Origin: JABMPJ01 sp964345005
Lineage (GTDB): Bacteria > Verrucomicrobiota > Kiritimatiellia > UBA8416 > JABMPJ01
DNA length: 64,000 bases
Assembly (NCBI GenBank): GCA_964345005.1
Contig: CAYFPQ010000004.1
Span: 31,017-95,016 of the forward strand
Direction: 5' to 3'
Shown: positions 7,760-16,343 of the stretch, one piece after another
How the letters are laid out: every line of letters starts with the position of its first letter
Position numbering within the stretch: the first letter of the stretch is position 1
Notes under the pieces: generated by a model
The model's input: only the letters and a program-made list of their open reading frames with translations
What the model was told of the DNA's origin: nothing
The model's database searches: none
Program-made: the position numbers and the translations under genes

Positions 7760-8941
7760 ATGAAGGTGTTCCTCATTGTATTGGACTCGGTGGGGGTCGG
7801 TGCGGCACCGGATGCGGAGGCGTATGGTGATTCCGGTTGCGCCACACTTCCTCATTGTGCCGAAGCAGTTGGAGGACTTCGCCTCCCGACGCTTCAGACG
7901 ATGGGGCTCGGCAACATTCCGGGGATACTCCCCGACGGGCTGGAGCTCACCGGTGTTCCTCCCACTCCCAGGCCTACGGCAAGCTGGGGGGCGCTGCAGG
8001 AGCTTTCTCAAGGCAAGGACACCACAACCGGCCACTGGGAGATGGCGGGTCTTCTGATCGAAGAGGGGTTCCATCTGTTTCCACCTGGCCATCCGTCGTT
8101 TCCTGAGGAGATGATCGCGACATTCATGGCTCGCACAGGACGTGGCATTCTCGGCAATAGGGCGGCCAGCGGCACCGTTATCATTGAGGAGTTTGGTGCT
8201 GAGCATATGGTGAGCGGCAAGTGGATCGTCTACACCAGTGCCGACTCCGTGTTCCAGATTGCCGCACACGAGGAGATTGTACCGCTGGCCGAACTCTATG
8301 CCGGATGTGAGGTCGCGCGTGAACTATGTGATCCATTGATGGTTGGTCGCGTGATCGCACGCCCTTTCGTTGGCGCCGGTCCCGGCAGCTTCGCCAGAAC
8401 GCAGAGCCGTCGCGACTTCTCGCTTGTACCACCGGAACCAACGATTCTGGATCACCTTCAGGCACATGGTGTGACAACTGTTACGGTAGGCAAGCTTGAT
8501 GATGTGTTTGCCGGTCAGGGGATCGACCGTTCGAAGCATGTCGAGAACAACCGTGATGCCCAGCAGATGGTTCTCTCCATCGCCGAAGAACACGCTTCAC
8601 AGTTCGTTTTCGCGAACTTGATCGACTTCGATATGCTGTACGGGCATCGCCGGGACTCCGCAGGCTATGCCGCTGCCCTTGAGGAAACCGACAGGTTTCT
8701 GGCAGAGCTTCTCCCGAAGCTGGACAAAGACGATTGCCTGATGATCACGGCCGACCACGGCAACGATCCGACGTTCACCGGAACGGACCACACGCGGGAA
8801 TTCGTCCCCTTCCTGATGTACCGGCCGGGCAACCCCGCCCGCGAGCTGGGTATACGCAAGGGGTTCTACGACACCGCACAGACCGTAGCGGACCTGTTTG
8901 GCACGCCTCCCATGCCCAGGGGGGAGAGTGTGTTTGGATAG
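7760..8941 (+). CDS. deoB: Phosphopentomutase
   Basis: 393 residues, the usual length. Interconverts ribose-1-phosphate (or deoxyribose-1-phosphate) and the 5-phosphate in nucleoside salvage, in the cytoplasm with two Mn ions. The alkaline-phosphatase fold is clear: metal Asp in VLDSVGVG (residues 8-14), the phospho-acceptor Thr in GKDTTTGHWEM (about 88-98), and the C-terminal metal site in TADHGNDPTFTGTDHTRE (about 333-350). No other nucleoside-salvage gene is adjacent. A TTGACA box lies at 7725-7730 in the region shared with the divergent Arg-rich gene. Confidence 0.96.
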   Translation: MKVFLIVLDSVGVGAAPDAEAYGDSGCATLPHCAEAVGGLRLPTLQTMGLGNIPGILPDGLELTGVPPTPRPTASWGALQELSQGKDTTTGHWEMAGLLIEEGFHLFPPGHPSFPEEMIATFMARTGRGILGNRAASGTVIIEEFGAEHMVSGKWIVYTSADSVFQIAAHEEIVPLAELYAGCEVARELCDPLMVGRVIARPFVGAGPGSFARTQSRRDFSLVPPEPTILDHLQAHGVTTVTVGKLDDVFAGQGIDRSKHVENNRDAQQMVLSIAEEHASQFVFANLIDFDMLYGHRRDSAGYAAALEETDRFLAELLPKLDKDDCLMITADHGNDPTFTGTDHTREFVPFLMYRPGNPARELGIRKGFYDTAQTVADLFGTPPMPRGESVFG

Positions 8942-8947
8942 GAAATC

Positions 8948-9196
8948 TCACAGGTGTTTGCTGATGAATGCCCGACCTGAATGGCTCTTGAGGTATTTCT
9001 CGAAGTCCGTAGCCCGCTGCTGGTCAGCAAACGCAATGCAGGTGCGGACCTTCCAAGGGCGAAATGCCTTGGTGCTCTTTACGTCGCCCTTGTTGTGGCT
9101 TTTCAGTCGATCTTCGATATTGCGGGTGATGCCAATATAGTACCGGTCACGCTTGGACTCGCTGTCGATGATGTAGACGTAGAGGAAGTTACCCAT
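8948..9196 (-). CDS. GIY-YIG domain protein
   Basis: 82 residues from the ATG at 9196. The GIY-YIG nuclease core is present: YVYII, YYIGIT with the following R-x-x-x-H-N segment (EDRLKSHN), and the catalytic-type Glu in DFEKYLKSHSG. This is the short stand-alone form (UPF0213/YhbQ-like), whose role is unclear in most bacteria; some members nick DNA. An open frame continues upstream through a repeat-rich region but that part lacks homology and is probably not translated. The gene lies 6 bases from the deoB stop and immediately beside two nested inverted repeats, which suggests it belongs to a dispersed repeat unit (inference). Confidence 0.85.
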   Translation of the reverse strand: MGNFLYVYIIDSESKRDRYYIGITRNIEDRLKSHNKGDVKSTKAFRPWKVRTCIAFADQQRATDFEKYLKSHSGRAFISKHL

Positions 9197-9234
9197 GATT
9201 GACTGCTTGGTGCTGGTGCTTCGAGGGCTGGCTT

Positions 9235-9299
9235 GCCCGGCGTAGCTCGGTGATGAATCGCCCCGCTTCGCTTGCGGCTGCGCCGCAGCTACGCCGGGC
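9235..9299. repeat. Inverted repeat, 13-bp perfect arms
   Basis: GCCCGGCGTAGCT at 9235-9247 is the exact reverse complement of 9287-9299, with a GC-rich 39-base centre that itself is partly palindromic (GCGGCTGCGCCGC). It sits between the GIY-YIG start and tRNA-Cys. It looks like a REP- or MITE-type element. Confidence 0.75.
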
Positions 9300-9334
9300 A
9301 GTCTTCGCTCTTCACGGGCCCAGAGCGAAGACTG
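9299..9334. repeat. Hairpin overlapping the 3' end of tRNA-Cys
   Basis: CAGTCTTCGCTCT at 9299-9311 pairs perfectly with 9322-9334, leaving a 10-base loop. One arm reaches into the encoded CCA end of tRNA-Cys. There is no T run, so it is either a processing or termination hairpin for the tRNA transcript or the edge of the neighbouring repeat element. Confidence 0.7.
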
Positions 9335-9406
9335 GAGGCGCGAACCGGAATTGAACCGGTGTAGCAGGTTTTGCAGACCCGTGCCTAACCACTCGGCCAT
9401 CGCGCC
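9333..9406 (-). tRNA. tRNA-Cys (GCA)
   Basis: 74 bases on the minus strand with a perfect 7-bp acceptor stem (GGCGCGA with TCGCGCC), D arm containing GAGTGGTTAGGCA, anticodon loop CTGCAAA giving anticodon GCA, T arm CCGG-TTCAATT-CCGG, discriminator T and encoded CCA. It follows the tiny basic gene by 20 bases on the same strand, so the two probably share a transcript. Confidence 0.95.
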
Positions 9407-9426
9407 ATTGTCATGCAATGGTGTGC

Positions 9427-9525
9427 TTACGCCTTGCTGCCGGAAGCCTTAACCTGCTCTTTGGCACGCTTCTTCCGACGCTCACGGCGCTTACGCTTAA
9501 CTCTAACTCTAAGTTGCTGTCCCAT
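9427..9525 (-). CDS. Very small, highly basic protein (32 residues)
   Basis: The minus strand encodes MGQQLRVRVKRKRR followed by a further Arg/Lys-rich helix and ends SGSKA, 32 residues in all. Fifteen residues are Arg or Lys. I recall similar short MGQ-LR-KxKRxRR proteins from Verrucomicrobia and relatives, annotated only as hypothetical; the composition suggests RNA or ribosome binding (inference). A TTGACA box lies upstream at 9559-9564. It is 20 bases upstream of tRNA-Cys on the same strand. The start ATG has only a weak ribosome site. Confidence 0.65.
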   Translation of the reverse strand: MGQQLRVRVKRKRRERRKKRAKEQVKASGSKA

Positions 9526-9537
9526 AAGCCGCGAAGT

Positions 9538-9564
9538 GTTATCACAGGCACCTACCAGTGTCAA
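9538..9564 (-). promoter_or_regulatory. Putative sigma-70 promoter for the basic gene and tRNA-Cys
   Basis: On the minus strand a consensus TTGACA (9559-9564) is followed after 15 bases by GATAAC (9538-9543). The spacer is short, so the -10 assignment is uncertain, but the -35 is exact and it sits just upstream of the basic gene. Confidence 0.4.
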
Positions 9565-9581
9565 CCACTACAGGCAAGAAT

Positions 9582-10886
9582 TCATCCTGTCGTAGCTGCC
9601 GAGCTTCTCGCGCTCAAAGATGCCCGGTAAGTGTCTAGCGCAAAGTCAGGCGAGGCCACGCCATCCTGGACCGCAGCTTCGGCGACAGCGAACGGCACCT
9701 CGACGAGAAGGCGGCGATCAAAGGGCTTGGGGATGACGTAGCCATTACTGAACTCCAGTGTGCCCTCGTGCTCATAAATGGCCTGAATATCTGCAGGTAC
9801 CGGTTCCCGTGCGAGGGCTGCAAGCGCATCGGCGGCGGCTACCTTCATTCCAACGGTGATACTGCTCGCTCCCGCGTCGAGTGCCCCACGGAAAAGAAAT
9901 GGAAACCCGAGCACGTTATTGACCTGATTCGGGTAGTCGGAGCGCCCCGTCGCCATGACATACGGCTTTTCACCGAGTGTGTCGGCAACGACTTCGGGTC
10001 TAATCTCGGGCACAGGGTTAGACATGGCAAAGATGGCCGGGTAGTCCGTCATGCTCAGGATGTCTTCCGGGGTCACGCAGTCGGCTACCGACACACCTAC
10101 AAAAGCATGCGCGCCCTTCAGGGCTTCACTGAGTGTCGCCGCCGAGGTGTCTACAGCATGTTCGCGCTTCTTGGCATTGAGGTCCGTCCTTTCAGTGCGC
10201 ACCGTGCCACGCGAGTCGCACAGCAGCACCTCAACCGCGCCCGCGGCCTTGAGCATCTCGGCGATCCGGATCCCCGCAGCGCCTGCTCCGTTGATCACGA
10301 TGCGCAAGTCTGACATTGGCCGCTCGCATAGCCGGGCATAGTTCAGCATTCCTGCGAGTGTGATCACGGCCGTCCCCCACTGGTCGTCGTGGAACACGGG
10401 GATATCCAGCATCTCGTCCAGCCGGTCCTCGATCTCGAAACAGGCGGGGGCGGCGATATCCTCAAGGTTGATGCCCCCGTACATCGGGGCGATGGCGGCT
10501 ACCAGGTCGATGACGCGCTGGGGATCGGTCGGCCCCGTGTTCTTGCCGTCAACCCGGCAGCCATTCAGGGGAACGGGCCAGCCATCCACATCGCCGAACG
10601 CCTTGAAGAGAACGCCCTTTCCTTCCATCACAGGAATGCTCGCTTCGGCACCCAGGTCGCCCAGCCCGAGAATGGCACTGCCGTCCGAAACAACGGCGAC
10701 CAGGTTGGATTTTGCGGTGTACTTGAACAGTGCGGTGCGATCGGCTGCAATGGCACGAACCGCCTCAGCCACGCCCGGCGTGTAGGCCAGGCTCAGGTCG
10801 CGCTGTGACGTCAGTGGCTTGGTCGCGCACATGCCGACCTTGCCACCGAGGTGGTACTCCAGAATGGTTTCCAGCGTCAGATTCAT
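9582..10886 (-). CDS. Malic enzyme (oxaloacetate-decarboxylating malate dehydrogenase)
   Basis: 434 residues from the ATG at 10886, picked because GGGAG precedes it; the alternative at 10898 lacks one. Converts malate to pyruvate and CO2 with NAD(P)+, linking the TCA cycle to pyruvate. Visible features: YTPGVAEAVRAI near residue 35, the metal region DRLDEML...FHDDQWGTAVITLAG around 135-165, and the nucleotide-binding GAGAAGIRIAEMLKAAG around 180-197. The length is that of short bacterial malic enzymes without the phosphotransacetylase-like tail. It is divergent from the MATE gene. NAD versus NADP preference cannot be read from sequence with confidence. Confidence 0.95.
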   Translation of the reverse strand: MNLTLETILEYHLGGKVGMCATKPLTSQRDLSLAYTPGVAEAVRAIAADRTALFKYTAKSNLVAVVSDGSAILGLGDLGAEASIPVMEGKGVLFKAFGDVDGWPVPLNGCRVDGKNTGPTDPQRVIDLVAAIAPMYGGINLEDIAAPACFEIEDRLDEMLDIPVFHDDQWGTAVITLAGMLNYARLCERPMSDLRIVINGAGAAGIRIAEMLKAAGAVEVLLCDSRGTVRTERTDLNAKKREHAVDTSAATLSEALKGAHAFVGVSVADCVTPEDILSMTDYPAIFAMSNPVPEIRPEVVADTLGEKPYVMATGRSDYPNQVNNVLGFPFLFRGALDAGASSITVGMKVAAADALAALAREPVPADIQAIYEHEGTLEFSNGYVIPKPFDRRLLVEVPFAVAEAAVQDGVASPDFALDTYRASLSARSSAATTG

Positions 10887-11002
10887 GATTGCTCCCACTT
10901 CTCAAGAACTGCGAAGCTCGCAACACTAGTCCGGTTCCACTGGTGTGTCAAGAAACACGGGATGGAACGGGCCGCGTGGCTGTGATACGTTCTCATCTCG
11001 AC

Positions 11003-12358
11003 ATGTCCGAGACCCATCACAACCACATTACGGACGGCAGTCTCCTACGAGCCATTCTGCTTCTAGCCGGTCCGATGATGGCCAGTTCGGTGCTGCAGAA
11101 TGTCCAGAGCCTTATCGATCTCTTCTGGGTCGGTCGGTTGGGTGCGGATGCCGTGGCGGCGCTCTCGATGAGCGGCACAATGCTGATGCTGTTGTTTCCC
11201 GTCGTGCTCGGATTGGCGACCGGAACCGTGGCCATCGTATCGCGTCACGTGGGAGCCAGGGAGACGAGCGAGGCATCCTATGTTGCGGGACAGGCGCTTC
11301 TGGCGGGGGTGATCATTGGTGTTGTGTCCGGAGTTGTTGGTTGGTGGCTGGCCCCTCACGTTGCGACACTCTTCCGTGCTGACACGGTTGTCGCTGAACT
11401 GGCCACCTCCTATCTTCGAATCACCTTGGGTGGAATTGTCACCATGATCGTGCTCTTTGTTGGCAGCAGCGCGATGCGCGGGGCGGGAAACGCTACGGTG
11501 CCGATGCTGGCCATGATTCTGTCCAACATCATCAACATCATTCTAGACCCGATCATGATCTTTGGTCTGTTGGGTATGCCTGCTATGGGCGTTCGTGGTG
11601 CAGCGGCGGCCACGGTGTTGGCACAGTTCTTCGCGATGCTGATCATCATGGGCGCGCTGGCTGGGGGGCGTACGGGGCTCCACGTTACACTTCGTCGCTG
11701 GCGGCCCTGCCCCTTGACGATGTGGCGACTCCTTCGCGTAGGGCTGCCCAGCACGGTACAGATGGTAGCGCGCAGTATGATGGGTATTGTGCTCATGCGC
11801 CTTGTAGCTGCCTGCGGCACAGCCGCGATCGCCGCCCATGGAATCGGGGTTCGCCTGCACATGATGCTGCTGCTTCCTGCGTTTGCATTCGGCAATGCAA
11901 CGGCCACGATGGTGGGGCAGAATCTCGGTGCCGGGCGCCCGGATCGGGCTCACCGCGCCGCTTGGCTGGCGACGGGGATTGATGTGGCCGTGATGGCCAC
12001 TGCAGCCGTTGCCCTCTTTGCGTTCGCGCCAACACTCATCGGATTCTTCAACGAGGACGCGGCCGTTGTTGACGTTGGCACGAGTATGATGCGCATAGTC
12101 ACGCCGTTCTTCATATTCGTGAGTATCGCCATAGTCCTATCCCGTGCCCTTATGGGCGCCGGGGATACGAAGTCCCCCATGATCACCACGCTGGTAGCGC
12201 TATGGGGCGTGCAAGTGCCATTGGCCATCCTGCTCGCGCGATGGGTTGACCCGTCGACAGACGGCATCTGGTGGGCGATGTCCATCGCGGTCACATTGCA
12301 CGGCCTGATGAACGCCGGCTGGTTCATGACCGGGCGATGGCGAAAGATCGAGGTCTGA
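11003..12358 (+). CDS. MATE-family multidrug/cation exporter
   Basis: 451 residues from the ATG at 11003 (MSETHHNH); the open frame extends to 10889 but lacks homology there. About twelve membrane helices are seen in two halves, with family landmarks GPMMASSVLQNVQSLIDLFWVGRLGADAVAA near the start, GAGNATVPM around 155, and the second-half repeat near 240-260 (GLPSTVQMVARS) and 380-390 (GAGDTKSP). MATE proteins exchange Na+ or H+ for cationic drugs or other organic molecules at the inner membrane. It ends 10 bases before the convergent phoU stop. Substrate unknown. Confidence 0.93.
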   Translation: MSETHHNHITDGSLLRAILLLAGPMMASSVLQNVQSLIDLFWVGRLGADAVAALSMSGTMLMLLFPVVLGLATGTVAIVSRHVGARETSEASYVAGQALLAGVIIGVVSGVVGWWLAPHVATLFRADTVVAELATSYLRITLGGIVTMIVLFVGSSAMRGAGNATVPMLAMILSNIINIILDPIMIFGLLGMPAMGVRGAAAATVLAQFFAMLIIMGALAGGRTGLHVTLRRWRPCPLTMWRLLRVGLPSTVQMVARSMMGIVLMRLVAACGTAAIAAHGIGVRLHMMLLLPAFAFGNATATMVGQNLGAGRPDRAHRAAWLATGIDVAVMATAAVALFAFAPTLIGFFNEDAAVVDVGTSMMRIVTPFFIFVSIAIVLSRALMGAGDTKSPMITTLVALWGVQVPLAILLARWVDPSTDGIWWAMSIAVTLHGLMNAGWFMTGRWRKIEV

Positions 12359-12368
12359 GATCCAGTGC

Positions 12369-13049
12369 CTACTTGACCTGTGTCTCTCGCGTGTCGGCAT
12401 GCCGCACGATTCGCCCCTCAATCATGTAGATGATGTCTTCCGCAATATTGGTCGCATGGTCTGCAACTCGCTCGAGATGTCTGGATGCGGAGAGAAGCTG
12501 TAGGAGCACGTCGACCTCAACTGCCGCGCCCGCGTTCTGGAGTCGGGTGATCACGATGTCGATCATTTCGCGATTCATCGAATCGACCACGTCGTCCATA
12601 TTGGATACCTCACGTGCCGTATCTGCATCCATGTTCACCAAGGCGTCCAGGCTTTGCTCCACCATGACGCGTACGCGGGCAGCCATCGGTGCAAAAGGCA
12701 ACGCAACGGTAATCCGCTTCTGCTGGGCCAGGAAGAGGGCTCGCTCTGCGATGTTGACGGCGAGGTCGCCGATGCGCTCGAGATCGTTGTTGATCTTGAG
12801 TACGGCAACCACAAAGCGCAGGTCAACGGCAACAGGTTGATGCAGGGCAAGGATCTTGAGGCAGTCTTCCTCCACATCCACCTCGCGCAGGTCGACTTCA
12901 GCGTCGCCATCAATTACCCTGCGTGCCAGCTCGGCATCGCGTGTCTCCAGTGCCTGCACGGCCTCGGCCAGCCTCTGTTCCACCAATGCGCTCAGTTCCA
13001 GTACCGCGCGCTTGAGTCGGTCGACTTCTCTGAAGAAATGTGTCGTCAC
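12369..13049 (-). CDS. phoU: Phosphate transport system regulator PhoU
   Basis: 226 residues from a GTG at 13049 with GAGGAG about eight bases upstream; a longer in-frame start at 13112 would overlap pstB and lacks homology. Two three-helix bundles are evident, each with the E/D-x-x-x-D metal-binding pattern typical of PhoU (VIDGDAEVDLREVDVE; later SNMDDVVDSMNREMID). PhoU links the Pst transporter to PhoR and represses the Pho response when phosphate is plentiful. It is the last gene of the porin-pstSCAB-phoU unit, 20 bases after pstB. Confidence 0.95.
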   Translation of the reverse strand: MTTHFFREVDRLKRAVLELSALVEQRLAEAVQALETRDAELARRVIDGDAEVDLREVDVEEDCLKILALHQPVAVDLRFVVAVLKINNDLERIGDLAVNIAERALFLAQQKRITVALPFAPMAARVRVMVEQSLDALVNMDADTAREVSNMDDVVDSMNREMIDIVITRLQNAGAAVEVDVLLQLLSASRHLERVADHATNIAEDIIYMIEGRIVRHADTRETQVK

Positions 13050-13068
13050 TATTCCTGCTCCTCTGTGC

Positions 13069-13824
13069 TTACCCGAACCGTCCGGTGATGTAGTCCTCTG
13101 TCTGCTGCTCACGCGGCTGGGTGAATAGCTGAGATGTCTCCCCGCGTTCCACCAATAGGCCTTCGTAGAAGAATGCCGTCGAATCGGATATACGTGCGGC
13201 CTGCTGCATGTTGTGTGTCACGATCACGATTGTATAGCTGTCTCTTAGTTCTGAGACAAGATCCTCAATGCGAGCTGTCGCTTTTGGGTCGAGCGCCGAA
13301 GTTGGCTCATCCATGAGCAGCACCTCGGGATTGACGGCCAGGGCACGGGCGAGGCAGAGCCGTTGCTGCTGACCGCCCGAGAGACCGAGGGCATTGCGGT
13401 CGAGACGATCCTTTACCTCGTCCCACAGCGCGGCCTGTACCAGACTCTCCTCAACGATCGACTGTAGATCGGAGCGTCCCCTCACCCCGTGCAACCTTGG
13501 TCCGTACGCCACGTTATCGAAGATACTCTTGGGAAATGGATTCGGTTTCTGAAAAACCATTCCCACCCGCTTGCGCAGCACCGTCACATCGATCTTCTTG
13601 TTGTATACATCCTCACCGTCGAAACAGAGCTGCCCTTCCACCCGACAGCCGGGTATGAGATCGTTCATCCGATTGATCGCGCGAAGGTAGGTGCTCTTCC
13701 CACAGCCACTGGGACCAATAATGGCCGTAACCTGTCGGGCAGGGATTTCGAGCGACACCTTCCGGACCGCCTCATGGTCTCCGTAGAAGATTGAGAAACC
13801 CCGTGATTGTACGTGTGTCGTCAT
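13069..13824 (-). CDS. pstB: Phosphate ABC transporter ATP-binding protein PstB
   Basis: 251 residues from the ATG at 13824, which has GAGGGG six bases upstream; an ATG at 13830 overlaps the pstA stop as ATGA but is too close to that ribosome site. Walker A GPSGCGKST is near residues 36-44, the signature LSGGQQQR near 147-154, and Walker B LLMDEPTSALDP just after. It powers phosphate import through PstC and PstA. Length and motifs are normal. Coupled with pstA and followed by phoU. Confidence 0.97.
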   Translation of the reverse strand: MTTHVQSRGFSIFYGDHEAVRKVSLEIPARQVTAIIGPSGCGKSTYLRAINRMNDLIPGCRVEGQLCFDGEDVYNKKIDVTVLRKRVGMVFQKPNPFPKSIFDNVAYGPRLHGVRGRSDLQSIVEESLVQAALWDEVKDRLDRNALGLSGGQQQRLCLARALAVNPEVLLMDEPTSALDPKATARIEDLVSELRDSYTIVIVTHNMQQAARISDSTAFFYEGLLVERGETSQLFTQPREQQTEDYITGRFG

Positions 13825-13826
13825 GT

Positions 13827-15173
13827 TCATCCCCTCAATCGTTTCGAAATGCGAGCCCGCAGGATGATGGCGGCCACGTTGAGCACCAGCACGATTCCGA
13901 CCAATGTTGCGACCATCCCGAATTGAACATGGCGTATCTCGTCGACAGCTTCATGTTCCGTGCACAGGTTGTAGATATTCCATGACAAGGCCGGCGTTGG
14001 CCGGGAGAGTGCCTGAAGTGGGTTCAGTGCCCGCCCGACGCTGACGGCAGCCGTGAAGATGATCGGCGCTGTTTCCCCCGCCGCCCGTCCCATACTGATT
14101 ACCGTACCGGTCAGTATGCCCGGCAAAGCTGCAGGGAGAATGACGGTCGACACCGTGTGCCAGCGGCCCGCACCCACGCTCATCGCGGCCTCCTTGTAGG
14201 TCTGTGGGACAGCCATGATGGCTTCCTCCGAGGCGCGAATCACCATGGGCAACACCAGGAGCCCCAGCGTCAGGGCACCCGCCAGAACACTCTTGGAGTG
14301 GGAGACGCCCATTGTATTGATGAAAAACGCCAACCCAAACAGCCCGAAGACGATACTGGGCACTCCTGCCAGCGTTCCGACACAAGTGCGCAGGATGCGA
14401 AGGAGCGGGCCCTCCCTGGCATACTCGGCAAAATAGACCGCCGCTACGATGCCCAGCGGCACGGCAAACAGCATAGCCCCGATCGTGAGGTATACGGTTC
14501 CCAGCACTTCGGGTAGTATGCCACCGAAGATGTGCGCATCCAGGGGCTTGTTCGTCAGGAATCGCCAGTAGAAGGTTCGCCGTGGCAGGAGCATCTCCTC
14601 CAAGTGGGTTTTGAGGTAGTCAAAGAGCGGCTCCAGGGAGGTCCCCTTGAACTCGTCCTGCCGGGGGCGCTTTACCAGCACTCCCATGGCTTCGGGATTG
14701 CTGTAGTCCCATGTCTCGGCAATCAATACAGTCTCCAGCTTGACCAGCGCCCGGTCCCAGCGTGTTTGACCGTATTGGAGTCGAGGCATTACCGGAATGG
14801 GCTCACCCGGCGCAGGGCCCAGGAGCTCCGCAATCCCTTCCGATACCTCGTGTAGCGAATCGCGGAAGGCCCGCCGCTCTCCGTAAGGCATCTCTTTCAG
14901 CTCTGCCTTGAACGCCGTCAGCATGGTGTAGATTGGCTCACGCGCCCGGCGAGCGGTTTCGACTTCGGCAGACACCTCCTCGCGGGGGCCCTGGTTGAAC
15001 TTGTCCATGAGCAGGCGCTTGTGTTCCACGGTGCCACGAAACACGTAGGCCCCAACGCCGCGACGGAAGATGGGCGTCAGGATAAGCAAGGCCGTCGCGC
15101 CCATAATCGCTATCGCAAGGAGCCCAACGCCCGAGAAGGAACGGTCCAGCAGTTTGCGCGTGCCCGGCTGCAT
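13827..15173 (-). CDS. pstA: Phosphate ABC transporter permease PstA, long form
   Basis: 448 residues, while ordinary PstA is about 280-300. The extra length is N-terminal: one membrane helix at about 17-38, then a roughly 150-residue soluble, helical, charged region, then the conserved permease core from about residue 215 (GILPEVLGTVYLTIGAMLFAVPLGIVAAVY) with the ABC-permease loop EAAMSVGAGRWHTVSTVILPAALPGI near 330-355. Long PstA proteins with a large periplasmic insert are known in other phyla. Its ATG shares one base with the pstC stop (TGATG), and its stop overlaps an alternative pstB start, so the genes are tightly coupled. Confidence 0.94.
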   Translation of the reverse strand: MQPGTRKLLDRSFSGVGLLAIAIMGATALLILTPIFRRGVGAYVFRGTVEHKRLLMDKFNQGPREEVSAEVETARRAREPIYTMLTAFKAELKEMPYGERRAFRDSLHEVSEGIAELLGPAPGEPIPVMPRLQYGQTRWDRALVKLETVLIAETWDYSNPEAMGVLVKRPRQDEFKGTSLEPLFDYLKTHLEEMLLPRRTFYWRFLTNKPLDAHIFGGILPEVLGTVYLTIGAMLFAVPLGIVAAVYFAEYAREGPLLRILRTCVGTLAGVPSIVFGLFGLAFFINTMGVSHSKSVLAGALTLGLLVLPMVIRASEEAIMAVPQTYKEAAMSVGAGRWHTVSTVILPAALPGILTGTVISMGRAAGETAPIIFTAAVSVGRALNPLQALSRPTPALSWNIYNLCTEHEAVDEIRHVQFGMVATLVGIVLVLNVAAIILRARISKRLRG

Positions 15174-16330
15174 CAGCTCTCCCCTCTTAGCCTACGCCGC
15201 TGTCGTTGAACGACCCATTCGCTCAGGTGGTTACAGGCAAAACTGAAAACCAGGAGGCACAACCCCATGGCAAACAATACATGATAGCGTGCCGATCCGG
15301 TTACGTGGTCGGCCTCGCCCATGTCCCCGGCAATCGTCGCGGTCAGGGTGCGAACCGGCTCAAGCAGGTTGTAGAAAGGCACAGGCACCTGCGCGGCGTT
15401 CCCTGACGCCATCCAGACCACCATGGTTTCCCCAACCGCCCGCATCAGACCGAGCAGCACCGCCGCAAGTATACCGCTGCTGGCGGCCGGAATGATGGTC
15501 TTGCAGAGCGTCTCGGCACGGGTAGCGCCAAGCGCATAGCTTCCTTCGCGCAGATCACGTCCGACGGCCTGGAGGGCGTCCTCCGACACACTGACGACCG
15601 TGGGAAGCGCCATGATACCAAGGATAACGGAAACGTTCAGTGCGTTCGTGCCGCTACTGATCGTCAGACTGCCGAGCGCCCTCCCGGTCAGGATCAGCGC
15701 GCAGGTCGCCCCTGCCGACAATACCAGTCCCGTGGCCGCGCATGCCGCACGGCGAATGCCATCCCGCTCGATACGGGCCGTGAGCAGATCCCCCAGCAGC
15801 ACAACCAGGATGAGGGCTACCGGTGTGGCGACGAGCCACCAGGCGATGGCAAGCACGCGTCCGCCCTGCTCCTGGAAGAGCGGGGCCAGCACAACCAGCG
15901 CGAAGAACCCGTAGGCAACAGACGGGATGGCAGCAAGGACCTCGATCACGGGCTTCACAACCTGGCGCGCACCAAACGGAAGCACGTCACTCAGGCATAC
16001 GGCTGCGGCAACGCCCAACGGCATCGCAAACAGTACGGACGCTAGTGTTACGAGGCCAGTGCCGACAAACATGGCGAGGGCGCCGAACTCAACCGGATCC
16101 TGCGAGGGGTACCATCGGGAACTGGTGAAGAACTCGACGATACCCCGCTGCCTGAAGAAGGGAATGGCGTCACGAGCGATGAAGTAGATAATGAATACAA
16201 CGGCCAGCGCAGCGATGGAGGTGATGGCCAGCAGAGCCCCCTGCCCCACCACCGCGCCCAGTCGCCGCAGGATATCGGCGCGCCGGCTCATCACCAGGTT
16301 GCCGCCGCGCTCTATCTGGCCATCTACCAT
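15173..16330 (-). CDS. pstC: Phosphate ABC transporter permease PstC
   Basis: 385 residues, somewhat longer than the usual 300-320. Six or more membrane helices; the permease core runs from about residue 85 (GTGLVTLASVLFAMPLGVAAAVCLSDVL) and the cytoplasmic coupling loop is EGSYALGATRAETLCKTIIPAASSGI near 280-305. Forms the phosphate channel with PstA. The gene starts 14 bases after pstS and overlaps pstA by one base. The N-terminal 25 residues before the first helix may be shorter if a downstream start (for example the Met at about residue 14) is used. Confidence 0.95.
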   Translation of the reverse strand: MVDGQIERGGNLVMSRRADILRRLGAVVGQGALLAITSIAALAVVFIIYFIARDAIPFFRQRGIVEFFTSSRWYPSQDPVEFGALAMFVGTGLVTLASVLFAMPLGVAAAVCLSDVLPFGARQVVKPVIEVLAAIPSVAYGFFALVVLAPLFQEQGGRVLAIAWWLVATPVALILVVLLGDLLTARIERDGIRRAACAATGLVLSAGATCALILTGRALGSLTISSGTNALNVSVILGIMALPTVVSVSEDALQAVGRDLREGSYALGATRAETLCKTIIPAASSGILAAVLLGLMRAVGETMVVWMASGNAAQVPVPFYNLLEPVRTLTATIAGDMGEADHVTGSARYHVLFAMGLCLLVFSFACNHLSEWVVQRQRRRLRGES

Positions 16331-16343
16331 TAGACGTATTTGC

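Noticed and set aside
9197..9418. N-terminal extension of the GIY-YIG protein through the repeats and tRNA-Cys
   Set aside because: It would read through the antisense-equivalent of repeat DNA and the tRNA gene itself; the domain starts at the ATG at 9196.
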